Source: Rhodocyclaceae bacterium (GTDB lineage Bacteria; Pseudomonadota; Gammaproteobacteria; Burkholderiales; Rhodocyclaceae). From it: a stretch of 33,850 bases of DNA. The first letter of the stretch is position 1. Every line of letters begins with the position of its first letter. The notes under the pieces are model-generated. The model did no database searches. It saw only the letters and a program-made list of their open reading frames with translations, and was not told the DNA's origin. This document shows, piece after piece, positions 11,339 through 18,525 of this stretch. The position numbers and the translations under genes are program-made. The stretch lies in the NCBI GenBank assembly GCA_026646875.1, contig JAPKHL010000052.1, forward strand, positions 1-33,850, written 5' to 3'.

Positions 11339-12622
11339 TCACGGGCCTGCCGTCGCGGACCTGCGTCCGACCAGACGGTGTACCACCATCTCCCCCTTGC
11401 CCTTCAGGCGGATCGTCTGTGGTGCCTCGAATGCGAAGCGTCCGGCCAGCCGCCGCCAGGTGCGCTCGTCGACCTGGATGCCGCCGGGGATGCCTTCGCT
11501 GGTGATCCGGCTGGCGATGTTGACCGTGTCGCCCCACAGGTCGTAGATGAACTTCTTCTTGCCGACCACGCCGGCCACCACCGGGCCGCTGCCGATGCCG
11601 ATGCGCACCTCGAGATGCATCTGGTTGACGTTGAAGTCGCGGTGCAGCAGGTCGCGCATCTCCAGCGCCATGTCGGCGAGCGCTTCCGCGTGGTCCGGCC
11701 GGTCGGTGTTGAGGCCGCCGGCGACCATGTAGGCGTCGCCGATCGTCTTGATCTTCTCCAGTCCGTGTTTTTCCGCCAGCTCGTCGAAGGACGAGAAGAT
11801 CCGGTTGAGCATGGTGAATACCTGCTGCGGCGTCAGGCCTTCCGCGACGCGGGTGAAGTTGACGATGTCGGCGAACATCACGGAAACGTCGGCGAAGCCG
11901 TCGGCGATCGTCTGGTTGCTGCTCTTCAGGCGCTCGGCGATGGGGCCCGGGAGGATGTTGAGGAGCAGGCGCTCGGAGCGCTCCTGTTCGATCTGCAGCA
12001 GGCGGTGGGCCTCCTCGAGGCGCGCCTGAGCCTTCTGCTTCTCCATCGCCGAATAGCGCAGCAGCAGGTAGACGATGGTCGAGACGGCGGCGAAGTTGAG
12101 GGCGAAGAAGAAGACGCTGGTCTGCGTCGGGATGCGTTTCTGGCTGGCTGCCAGCGAGTCGGCCAGGTAATAGTCGAAGAAGCCGGAGAGGGCGGTGAGG
12201 AAGAGGTAGGCGACGAACCAGGCCGCCGATTCGCGGGCGCCAATGAAAAGGATGGCACCGACCGGGGCAAGCAGCGCCCACAGGCTGAGTCCGCTCGCGG
12301 TGATGAAGTTGCCCATGCTCCACTGGGCGACGAAGGGCATGAACAGGAAGAGCGCCAGTTGGAGCAGGCGGAACACCTCGAAATTCAGTGTCCGCAGATA
12401 GATCACCAGGTTGCCGACCAGCAGCAGCTGGAAGAGGAAGGGAATGGTCGAGGAGACCTGCGGTCCGAGCTGCCAGTAGATGAACAGCCAGAGCATCGAG
12501 GCGAAACTGATCAGGCCGGTGGCGAAGATCAGCAGCGATTTCTTGATGCGGAGCTCCTCGCTGTCGCCAGGGCCGATTCCGGCGTTGCGCAGCGCGGCGA
12601 GAAAACCGTTCTCAGGCGGCAT
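11339..12622 (-). CDS. Membrane class III adenylate cyclase
   Basis: The protein is predicted to make cAMP from ATP. It is 427 residues from the ATG at 12622, which is preceded by AGGGGC; an upstream in-frame TTG at 12688 is less likely. About six membrane helices span residues 28-190. A coiled-coil signalling helix follows (about 190-220) with the LLLNILPGPIAERLK motif, then the catalytic domain (about 240-400). Metal-binding Asp252 and Asp296 are present. Lys292 (KIKTIGD) and Asp361 (YDLWGD) are the adenine-selecting pair, and Asn368 and Arg372 match the transition-state residues. It acts as a dimer in this family. It lies 94 bases downstream of the pilus-type cluster on the same strand and ends at a strong terminator. 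Confidence 0.9.
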   Translation of the reverse strand: MPPENGFLAALRNAGIGPGDSEELRIKKSLLIFATGLISFASMLWLFIYWQLGPQVSSTIPFLFQLLLVGNLVIYLRTLNFEVFRLLQLALFLFMPFVAQWSMGNFITASGLSLWALLAPVGAILFIGARESAAWFVAYLFLTALSGFFDYYLADSLAASQKRIPTQTSVFFFALNFAAVSTIVYLLLRYSAMEKQKAQARLEEAHRLLQIEQERSERLLLNILPGPIAERLKSSNQTIADGFADVSVMFADIVNFTRVAEGLTPQQVFTMLNRIFSSFDELAEKHGLEKIKTIGDAYMVAGGLNTDRPDHAEALADMALEMRDLLHRDFNVNQMHLEVRIGIGSGPVVAGVVGKKKFIYDLWGDTVNIASRITSEGIPGGIQVDERTWRRLAGRFAFEAPQTIRLKGKGEMVVHRLVGRRSATAGP

Positions 12623-12716
12623 CGGGCCGCCCCTGGATGCAGTACGTGAGCATCCCGGCATTGGACCGCAAAGGAATGGGGCGGTCAACGCACGGTGCGC
12701 GCCGGATCGGCGCGGT

Positions 12717-13493
12717 TCAGGGCAGGCGTCCGGCGGCGATCATCCGGTGGTAGAGCGTGTGCGGGGATAGCCACACGACGAGATCGTCGAAGCCGTTGTC
12801 GGTCGGCGGGTTGGCGGGCAGCGGCAGGCTGGAGACGAAGGTGCGGTTGTCGTCGATGTTCGCCGTTTCGGCGGCGTGCAGCGGGGGCAGCTGCTGGTTC
12901 TTGCCGACGGAGATGAGGATGGCGGCGGCGTTGCCGGTCAGCGAGGGGGGGCTGCCGCAGGCGGTCGCCGTGATGTCGACGGCGTCGGGGCAGACCACGA
13001 TGTCCGGGGACAGTCCGGCGCTCCAGGAAGTGCGCAGGGTGTTCGGGTTGCCGACGCTGCCGGCGTTGGTGAAGGCGTGCATGTTGGCCTCGGTGACGGC
13101 GTAGCGCAGGCGGTTGCCCCAGGCATCGAGAACATAGCCCTTGGCGTCGGTCGGTCCGATCGACAGGGTGATGCCGGGGACGTAGCCGACGAAGTTGCCC
13201 GAGAAGGTCGCGCAGTCGTCGCCGCCGGGCGGAGCTTCCTCACCGGTCGCGCCGTCCACCGCCGGGCAGGGCAGGCGGCCGTGCGCCGCCGCGAAGCCCA
13301 GCAGCGCCTCGAGGGTCTTGTCCAGGATGGCCTGCGTGTCGCGGGTGCGCTGGCGGTCGGTCTGGGCGCCCAGAGTCGGCAGCAGGCCGGCGAGCAGCAG
13401 TCCGACGATGACCAGGACCACGGTCAGTTCGGTGAGCGTGAAGCCCCGCCGGTAGCGCGGCGTGGCGTCAGGGAATGGTCGAAAGCGTGTCAT
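12717..13493 (-). CDS. Pseudopilin-like protein with type IV prepilin leader
   Basis: The 258-residue protein carries a class III prepilin signal: a basic 17-residue leader ending RRG, then FTLTELTVVLVIVGLLL with Phe1 and Glu5 of the mature form. Prepilin peptidase should cut after the Gly and insert it in a pilus-like fibre. The C-terminal domain has GRLPCP, a second Cys, then VGYVPGI and LDAWGNRLRYAV, resembling the upstream neighbour. The start chosen is ATG 13493, directly before the leader; it overlaps the preceding gene by 26 bases. It may be a minor MSHA-type pilin (MshO/MshD-like), but its exact family was not recognised. No pilin peptidase gene is nearby. Confidence 0.75.
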   Translation of the reverse strand: MTRFRPFPDATPRYRRGFTLTELTVVLVIVGLLLAGLLPTLGAQTDRQRTRDTQAILDKTLEALLGFAAAHGRLPCPAVDGATGEEAPPGGDDCATFSGNFVGYVPGITLSIGPTDAKGYVLDAWGNRLRYAVTEANMHAFTNAGSVGNPNTLRTSWSAGLSPDIVVCPDAVDITATACGSPPSLTGNAAAILISVGKNQQLPPLHAAETANIDDNRTFVSSLPLPANPPTDNGFDDLVVWLSPHTLYHRMIAAGRLP

Positions 13494-14712
13494 TGAACAG
13501 GCCTGTCTTGGCGGCGCGCTGGAAAACATCATCGCCGGGCGTGACATTTTCCCCTTCCAGATAATTGCTCACAACGGTCTTGCCGGCGCGCGACTGCGAG
13601 AGCGCGTCGAGCGCACGGCCGGCGACGATGACGATGACCCGCTGCGCCGGCTGCGGCGGCTCCGGCGCCGGTTGCACCAGCGTGAGAAAGCTGCCGCTGA
13701 CGCAGCCGCCGGCACCCGGCAGGCAGGCTGGCGCGATGGCGAGGTAGACCAGCTCGCGCCAGCCGTTGCGCTGGAACCAGTTGCCGCCCGCTGTGCTGCC
13801 GCGCAGGATGCTTTGCGGATCGACGCTCGTCCAGTCCGGTGCTGGATTTGCCGGCACGCGTCCAACATGGCTGCTGGTGGCGCTCAGGCAACGGCCGGAC
13901 GAAATTGCAGCGGTGCCGAGGCATTCGCTGTCGCCGAAGGCAGCCGGGCGGGGGAAGGCGCGGTAGCCCGGTCCGGGGACCCGGCAGGTGTTCTGCGCAG
14001 TGACGTTGTCCGGGCCGCAGAAATACTCCAGCAGCCGATAGAGCACTTCGTTGGCCACGCGGCGCTCGACGACGGCGAACAGTTCGTCGTGGGAGAGCGG
14101 GACGACCCGGTCGTTGAACGCCGCCGGCGCGGCAGGCGGGCGGGCAATGAAGTCGTCCGGCGTGCTGTCGGCGTTTTCCCGGTCGAGATGGCTTTCCACG
14201 GCCGGCAGGGCGGCGCTGCGGTCCTGGCCCGGCAGGGCGGGGCCCGGCGAGAAGACGAGGGCGACCACCTTCTCCGCGCCGCCGTCGAGCGTCAGGCCGG
14301 GCTGGGTCTCGCTGTTGATCGGTGGCGACTGGAAACCGGCGGAAACGGCGTACCAGAGCGCGTCGCCGTTGCCGTCGGGCAACTGTCTGGCGAGGCCCAG
14401 GGTGCGCCAGGGCAGGCGGCCGACGCGCGTTTCCGGGGTGCTGCAGCTGGCACGGGCCGTGCCTTCGTTGGGCAGCCCGATCAGGGCGGGGTCCTCGGGA
14501 CAGGGGAGCTGGCCGGGGGCGTTGGCGCGGGCGGCCGACCAGGCGATCAGTGCCGATTTCGCGGCGGCCAGCGCCTGTTCCGTTGCCAGATCGCGCGCCT
14601 GCCGGTGCGGCGTGTCGTCCAGTCCGTGCAGGAACCAGGCCAGTCCGCCCAGCACCAGCATGGAAAGCACCGCCAGCAGGGCCAGTCCGCGCTGCCGTCG
14701 ACGGCCGGTCAT
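13468..14712 (-). CDS. GspK/PilX-like minor pseudopilin
   Basis: The 414-residue protein has a short basic leader (MTGRRRQRG) followed by LALLAVLSMLVLGGLAWFL. Position 5 of the mature form is Ala rather than Glu, as in the tip pseudopilins GspK and PilX. The large periplasmic domain contains GQLPCPEDP, further cysteines, VGRLPWRTLGL and ALWYAVSAGF, a pattern shared with the next gene. Function is inferred: a tip component of the pilus or pseudopilus. Its ATG overlaps the stop of the MshK-like frame as ATGA. Because of the frameshift there, the same frame is also open from upstream, so a fusion product is possible. Confidence 0.72.
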   Translation of the reverse strand: MTGRRRQRGLALLAVLSMLVLGGLAWFLHGLDDTPHRQARDLATEQALAAAKSALIAWSAARANAPGQLPCPEDPALIGLPNEGTARASCSTPETRVGRLPWRTLGLARQLPDGNGDALWYAVSAGFQSPPINSETQPGLTLDGGAEKVVALVFSPGPALPGQDRSAALPAVESHLDRENADSTPDDFIARPPAAPAAFNDRVVPLSHDELFAVVERRVANEVLYRLLEYFCGPDNVTAQNTCRVPGPGYRAFPRPAAFGDSECLGTAAISSGRCLSATSSHVGRVPANPAPDWTSVDPQSILRGSTAGGNWFQRNGWRELVYLAIAPACLPGAGGCVSGSFLTLVQPAPEPPQPAQRVIVIVAGRALDALSQSRAGKTVVSNYLEGENVTPGDDVFQRAAKTGLFNDTLSTIP

Positions 14713-14966
14713 GGCGTCCGTGGCGGCGTGCGGTGGATCTGGATGCGTCCGTCGCCCAAGGGGTCGAGGATGCGCTCCGAGCTCGTGTCGTAGCTCTGTC
14801 CGGCCTTGAACGTCACGGCGCGCTTCCGTGCGCAGTGTGACCTGCCCGGGTGGACTGCCGGCGGCGCGCGGTTCGTGCCGCATGCTTCCGTTGATCCAGG
14901 TCGTGCGCGCGCCCGAGTCGCGCCGCACCGTGCCGTTGATCGTCAGGCGGGCTTCGTGCGCGGGCA

Positions 14967-14974
14967 GGGGGGGG
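14967..14974 (-). repeat. C8/G8 homopolymer in the MshK-like gene
   Basis: Eight G on the plus strand (C on the coding strand) encode the HPPL stretch after the GRLFF motif. The frame either side of this tract is consistent, so the frameshift in this gene is not located here, but the tract could slip. Confidence 0.8.
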
Positions 14975-15148
14975 TGCAGCCCCTGTTGCCACTGACGATC
15001 GATCTCCTGCCGCTGCTCGGGGGTGAAGAACAGGCGGCCAAGCGGTGCTTCGGCGCGGGCACCGCCGGCGGCCAGCAACCCGGCGAGCAGTAGCGCAGCA
15101 AGCCCCGGTTGGGCGGCGCGCTGGCGGAGCGGCCTGGACAGGAGGGGC

Positions 15149-15156
15149 GGGGGGGG
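15149..15156 (-). repeat. C8/G8 homopolymer at the MshK-like start
   Basis: Eight G on the plus strand, encoding prolines 5-8, lie 13 bases inside the gene from its start codon. A change in length here would abolish translation of the protein, the classic position for a phase-variable tract. Confidence 0.8.
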
Positions 15157-15176
15157 CAGTCCGGACATGGTGGGTA

Positions 15177-15791
15177 TTAGCGATCCGCCGGAGGACGCAG
15201 GGTGATCCAGTCGAGCTGGCAGGTGGCGCGCAGGTTGTCGGCGCGCGGGTTTTCCGCACCGTTCCCGTCGCCGCTCGTGGCGACCGGCCGGGCGAGCGAG
15301 CACTGGCGGACGCGGACGAAGGCGCTGGCGCGCTGGCGCAGGGCGTCGAGCAATTCGAGAAAGGCTGCCTCGTGGCGGATCGTGAATTCGAGGCGCATGG
15401 TGCTGGCGTGCAGGGCCAGTGTCGCGTCCACGGCTGGGTCGATGCGTCGGCGAGGCGCGATTTCGTAGCGCAGGTCGTGCAGACGGTGTTCCTCGCCGAG
15501 CGCCCGCAGCAGCTCGACCCATTCGAGACGCCGCTCGTCTCCGGCCACGCCGCGTGCCTGCAGTGCGGCGAATTCGTCGGCCTTGCGCCGGATTTCCTGC
15601 TCTTCGTTGCGCACCTGTCTGAGCTTGCCCTCGAAACGGATGCGCTGTGCGCTGGCGCTCTCCAGCGCCTGGTGCGCCTGCCGGTGGCGATCCAGCGAGA
15701 GCAGGAGCAGGCCGCCGCCGGCCAGCGCCGTCAGCAGCACGGCGAGCAGTCCGCCCCGGATGCGAGCGAAATCCTGCCGGGCGAATTTCAT
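15177..15791 (-). CDS. MshJ/PilO-like inner-membrane biogenesis protein
   Basis: The 204-residue bitopic protein has a short cytoplasmic N-terminus, one membrane helix (about residues 13-32), a coiled coil (about 35-80, rich in Gln, Glu and Arg) and a periplasmic ferredoxin-like domain typical of PilO/GspM. In pilus machines such proteins pair with the PilN-like partner to align the inner-membrane platform with the secretin. That partner is the preceding gene, with which it shares an ATGA overlap. Its stop lies 8 bases before the MshK-like start. Assignment rests on topology and context rather than strong motifs. Confidence 0.68.
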   Translation of the reverse strand: MKFARQDFARIRGGLLAVLLTALAGGGLLLLSLDRHRQAHQALESASAQRIRFEGKLRQVRNEEQEIRRKADEFAALQARGVAGDERRLEWVELLRALGEEHRLHDLRYEIAPRRRIDPAVDATLALHASTMRLEFTIRHEAAFLELLDALRQRASAFVRVRQCSLARPVATSGDGNGAENPRADNLRATCQLDWITLRPPADR

Positions 15792-17314
15792 GCATCGCTC
15801 CTTCTGCTGGCGCGCAGGACGAAGGGTTGCGGTCGTGCGGCCGTGCCGTCGTCGGCACCGCCGCGCAGGGATTTGCCGGATGCCGTGTCGAAGGGTTGCT
15901 CGATCACTTCGACGTGCAGCGACGGTACGGTCCGCAGGGCGGCGAGGAAGCGTTCGAAAGTCTCGACCCGGCGGCGGGGCGTGTCATTCCCGTCCGGATC
16001 GAGGTGCCCACGGACGATTGCGGTTTCGTGCGCATCGTCCGGATCGGGCACTGCTCCCGCCTTGCCCGTCTCGGCGATGGCGCCGGATTGCCAGTCGATG
16101 GCGTCGATCATGATGGCCGGAGCCGCCTGCAGCCCCTGACCGATGTCGCGGTACAGCGCGCCCGGCAGCGGGCTGCCGGCGACCACGCCGGCATAGCGGT
16201 CAAGTGCCCGGCGCAGCGTCTCGCTGTCCGTCGCCAGCGGCGGAAAGGTGGCGACGATCGCCTCGTAGCGTTGCCGGGCATCGCTTGCTGCCTGCAGGTG
16301 CTCGGCGGTTCGCCGTTCGGTGTTGTCGATATCGACCTGCTGCTTGCCGGCGAACAGCAGGCAGCCCAGCAGCAGGACTGCCGCAGCACCGTTCAGTGCG
16401 CTGCGGATCCGCCACAGGTGGTAGCCGTGTCGCAGACTGTCGTCGGCGAATTGCGTGGCGGGCGGCGCGGCGGCGAGCAGGTGCAGGAACAGGGTTTCGC
16501 AGTGGCTGGCGGGCGGCAGGGTGCGCAGCCCGCTGCGGCGCGCGCAGTCGTGGAGGTCGACCAGGTTGAAGCGCAGGGTCTCGGTGTCGATGCAACTGGC
16601 TTCGATGGCCTTGAGTGCGCCGGGGTGCGCGAGGATGTTGGCGGTGATCGGCTGGCCGCGACCGAGCGTGCGCTGGCTGATCAGATACTGCTGCAGCTTG
16701 ACGGCCTCGGCGGCCAGGCCCTGCGCGATGCCGACGATGCTGCTGTTGTGCAGCGGTGCGAGACGGCTGAAATGCAGCTCGCCTTTTTCGAAGTAGCTCT
16801 GCCGGATGCTCTGGTCCTGCACGCTGAGCAGCAGACAGTTTTCCGTGGCGAGTCCGAGCTTGTCGAGCAGCACGCTGCCGAGCAGGGGCAGCGACCAGAT
16901 GCCCGAAAGCAGCGCTTGCGAGCGTTCGAAGGCAGCCAGCCAGGGTTCGAAAAAGGTGTTGTTGGTGAGCGCGGCGATCAGGACGCGCTCGTCCTTGCGG
17001 CGGGTCTTGGCATAGCCGAGCGAGCGGGTCGCGCTGAGCGGGGCGTTGAAGAACAACTGCGCGGATTTCCGGGCGAGGACGGCCTGTCGGTCGGCGCCAC
17101 GCAGGAAGGGGATGGTCTCGATCTGGAAGCCTTCCTCAGGGACGTTGACCAGCAGGGCAAAGAGGCTGGAACGGTGTGTCGCGAGGTAGTCGGCGAACGC
17201 GCGATGCCCCTCCTCGGTGGCCTCGAAGCTGCCTTCGCCGAGCAGCGTGCCGGCCTGCCAGCGGTAGGCGGCGAGCTGGTGCGTGCCAAGGTAGAGGAGG
17301 CGGCGGGCGGGCAT
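15788..17314 (-). CDS. MshI-like protein (PilM/PilN or GspL-type fusion)
   Basis: The 508-residue protein has a large cytoplasmic domain (about 1-300) with the layout of degenerate actin-like PilM/GspL proteins. One membrane helix (about 305-323) and a periplasmic PilN-like domain (about 330-508) with a coiled coil after the helix follow. It would couple the cytoplasmic motor to the periplasmic platform. No strong nucleotide-binding motif is evident, as in many GspL/MshI proteins. It begins 3 bases after the mshG-like stop and overlaps the MshJ-like gene by ATGA. In Vibrio, mshI heads the cluster; here it follows mshG. Confidence 0.7.
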   Translation of the reverse strand: MPARRLLYLGTHQLAAYRWQAGTLLGEGSFEATEEGHRAFADYLATHRSSLFALLVNVPEEGFQIETIPFLRGADRQAVLARKSAQLFFNAPLSATRSLGYAKTRRKDERVLIAALTNNTFFEPWLAAFERSQALLSGIWSLPLLGSVLLDKLGLATENCLLLSVQDQSIRQSYFEKGELHFSRLAPLHNSSIVGIAQGLAAEAVKLQQYLISQRTLGRGQPITANILAHPGALKAIEASCIDTETLRFNLVDLHDCARRSGLRTLPPASHCETLFLHLLAAAPPATQFADDSLRHGYHLWRIRSALNGAAAVLLLGCLLFAGKQQVDIDNTERRTAEHLQAASDARQRYEAIVATFPPLATDSETLRRALDRYAGVVAGSPLPGALYRDIGQGLQAAPAIMIDAIDWQSGAIAETGKAGAVPDPDDAHETAIVRGHLDPDGNDTPRRRVETFERFLAALRTVPSLHVEVIEQPFDTASGKSLRGGADDGTAARPQPFVLRASRRSDA

Positions 17315-17317
17315 GGC

Positions 17318-18520
17318 TCAGATCCTGATCCGGCTGATCACGTCGTACACGGGGCCGAGCACCGAGAGCATGATCCAGCCGAGCAGGGCGCCGAGCAGGA
17401 GGGTGAGCATCGGTTCGATCAATTGCTGTACCTTCTCGACGGATTCCCGAACGTCCCGATTATAGAAGTAACTGACGTTGTTCAGCGCCCGGTCTAGGGC
17501 GCCGGTGCCCTCGCCGATGCGCAGCATGCGGATCACGAGGGGCGGGAAGAGGCCGGCGCTCTGGAAGGCAGTGGTCACGTTCTGCCCTTCGCCGATCAGC
17601 TGTTCGACGCGCTCGAGGCCCTGGCGGATGGCCTGGTTGCCTGCAACGTCCTGCGTTGTCCGGATCGACTCGAGGATCGGGATGCCGGACGAGTAGAGCA
17701 GGGCGAAGGTGTTGGCGAAGCGCGAGAGGATGACCTTGCGCAGGATCTCGCCAAGCAGCGGCAGACGCAGCTTGAGCCCGTCGAAACGAATCCGTGCCAG
17801 TGGATTGGAGCGCAGCAGCAACTGCAGACCGCCGGCGAGGAGCAGCGGCAGCAGCAGGAAGACGTACCAGCGGGCGACGAACAGGTCGGAGACGAAGAAC
17901 AGCAGTTCGGTCTGCAGCGGCAGCTGCTGCCCCATGCTCTTCACGAACTGCTTGAGCTGGGGAACCATGTAGATCATCAGGAAAAAGGTGGCGATGATCA
18001 CGACGATCGCCACGACGGCCGGGTAGATCAGCGCCTTTTTGGTCTGGGCGGCGAGTTCGTCCTCCCATTTCAGCGAGTCGATCAGGTTGCGCAGGATGTC
18101 GGGCAGGCGTCCGCTCGATTCGCCCGCACGGATCAGGCTGACGAACACGCGGTCGAAGACCGGGTGCTGCATTTCCAGGGCCTGCGACAGGGTCTGGCCG
18201 CCCTCGATCGCTTCGACGAGACTGGCGACGACCTCGCGGAAGCGTGGATGCTCCAGGCTATCGCGCAGGTCGGTGAGTCCGTCGAGCAGCGGTACGTTGG
18301 CCTCGAGCAGTTGCTCGAGGTGAAAGCAGAAGTTGATGATCTCGCGCCGGGGCACCCGGCCGCCGCTGAACAGGCTGTGCTGGCTGACCGGCTGGCCGCT
18401 GACCAGGTCGAGCTCCATGCGCCGCAGCCGCAGTTCGAGGTCGACGATATTCAGGGCGTCGATGCGCCCATGCACGGCACGGCCGTCGGGATTGATCGCC
18501 TTGTAGGTATAGAGCGGCAC
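17318..18520 (-). CDS. mshG: Inner-membrane platform protein (GspF/PilC/MshG family)
   Basis: The 400-residue protein is the polytopic platform of type IV pilus and type II secretion machines, which the motor ATPase turns or drives. It starts VPLYTYKAINPDGRAVHGRI, the standard GspF N-terminus, with GTG at 18518-18520, 5 bases after the motor gene's stop. Two GspF domains are visible: one with FCFHLEQLLEANVPLLDGL and LIRAGESSGRLPDIL, the second with RFANTFALLYSSGIPILESI and MLRIGEGTGALDRAL. Three membrane helices lie near residues 170, 220 and 375. The paired domains and length match the family closely. Confidence 0.9.
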   Translation of the reverse strand: MPLYTYKAINPDGRAVHGRIDALNIVDLELRLRRMELDLVSGQPVSQHSLFSGGRVPRREIINFCFHLEQLLEANVPLLDGLTDLRDSLEHPRFREVVASLVEAIEGGQTLSQALEMQHPVFDRVFVSLIRAGESSGRLPDILRNLIDSLKWEDELAAQTKKALIYPAVVAIVVIIATFFLMIYMVPQLKQFVKSMGQQLPLQTELLFFVSDLFVARWYVFLLLPLLLAGGLQLLLRSNPLARIRFDGLKLRLPLLGEILRKVILSRFANTFALLYSSGIPILESIRTTQDVAGNQAIRQGLERVEQLIGEGQNVTTAFQSAGLFPPLVIRMLRIGEGTGALDRALNNVSYFYNRDVRESVEKVQQLIEPMLTLLLGALLGWIMLSVLGPVYDVISRIRI

Positions 18521-18525
18521 GACGC

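Larger units (their letters stand above)
14709..15168 (-). pseudogene. MshK-like protein gene with apparent 1-base frameshift
   Basis: Reading from ATG 15168, the first 116 codons give a signal peptide (LAALLLAGLLAAGGARA), then GRLFFTPEQRQEIDRQW and LTINGTVRRDSGARTTWING, a small periplasmic domain of MshK-like pilus proteins. After GQVTLRTEA (codon ending at 14821) good coding sense moves to the next frame: AVTFKAGQSYD...GDGRIQIHRTPPRTP, stopping at TGA 14709-14711 in an ATGA junction with the next gene. Removing one base near 14820 gives an intact 152-residue protein. Codon third positions are strongly G/C only in the shifted frame after that point. Two C8 tracts (coding strand) lie in the gene. 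Sequencing error, a real mutation or phase variation could explain it. Confidence 0.7.

Noticed and set aside
11339-12622. Guanylate cyclase activity for the class III cyclase
   Set aside because: The base-selecting residues are Lys292 and Asp361, the adenine pair, rather than the Glu/Cys pair of guanylate cyclases.
12622-12688. TTG at 12688 as the start of the adenylate cyclase
   Set aside because: The extra 22 residues are Cys/Pro/Arg-rich and unlike a conserved N-terminus, whereas ATG 12622 has AGGGGC at good spacing.
12699-12713. Hairpin GCGCCG-GAT-CGGCGC between the pseudopilin and cyclase genes as a terminator
   Set aside because: The stem is only 6 bp with a 3-base loop and no T-run, so there is no good evidence that transcription stops there.
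13468-15858. A single 796-codon open frame on the minus strand
   Set aside because: It joins antisense-like sequence over the MshJ-like gene, the first frame of the MshK-like gene and the GspK/PilX-like gene. Only the parts from 15168 (to 14821) and from 14712 look like protein; the rest is Arg/Pro/Ala-rich shadow.
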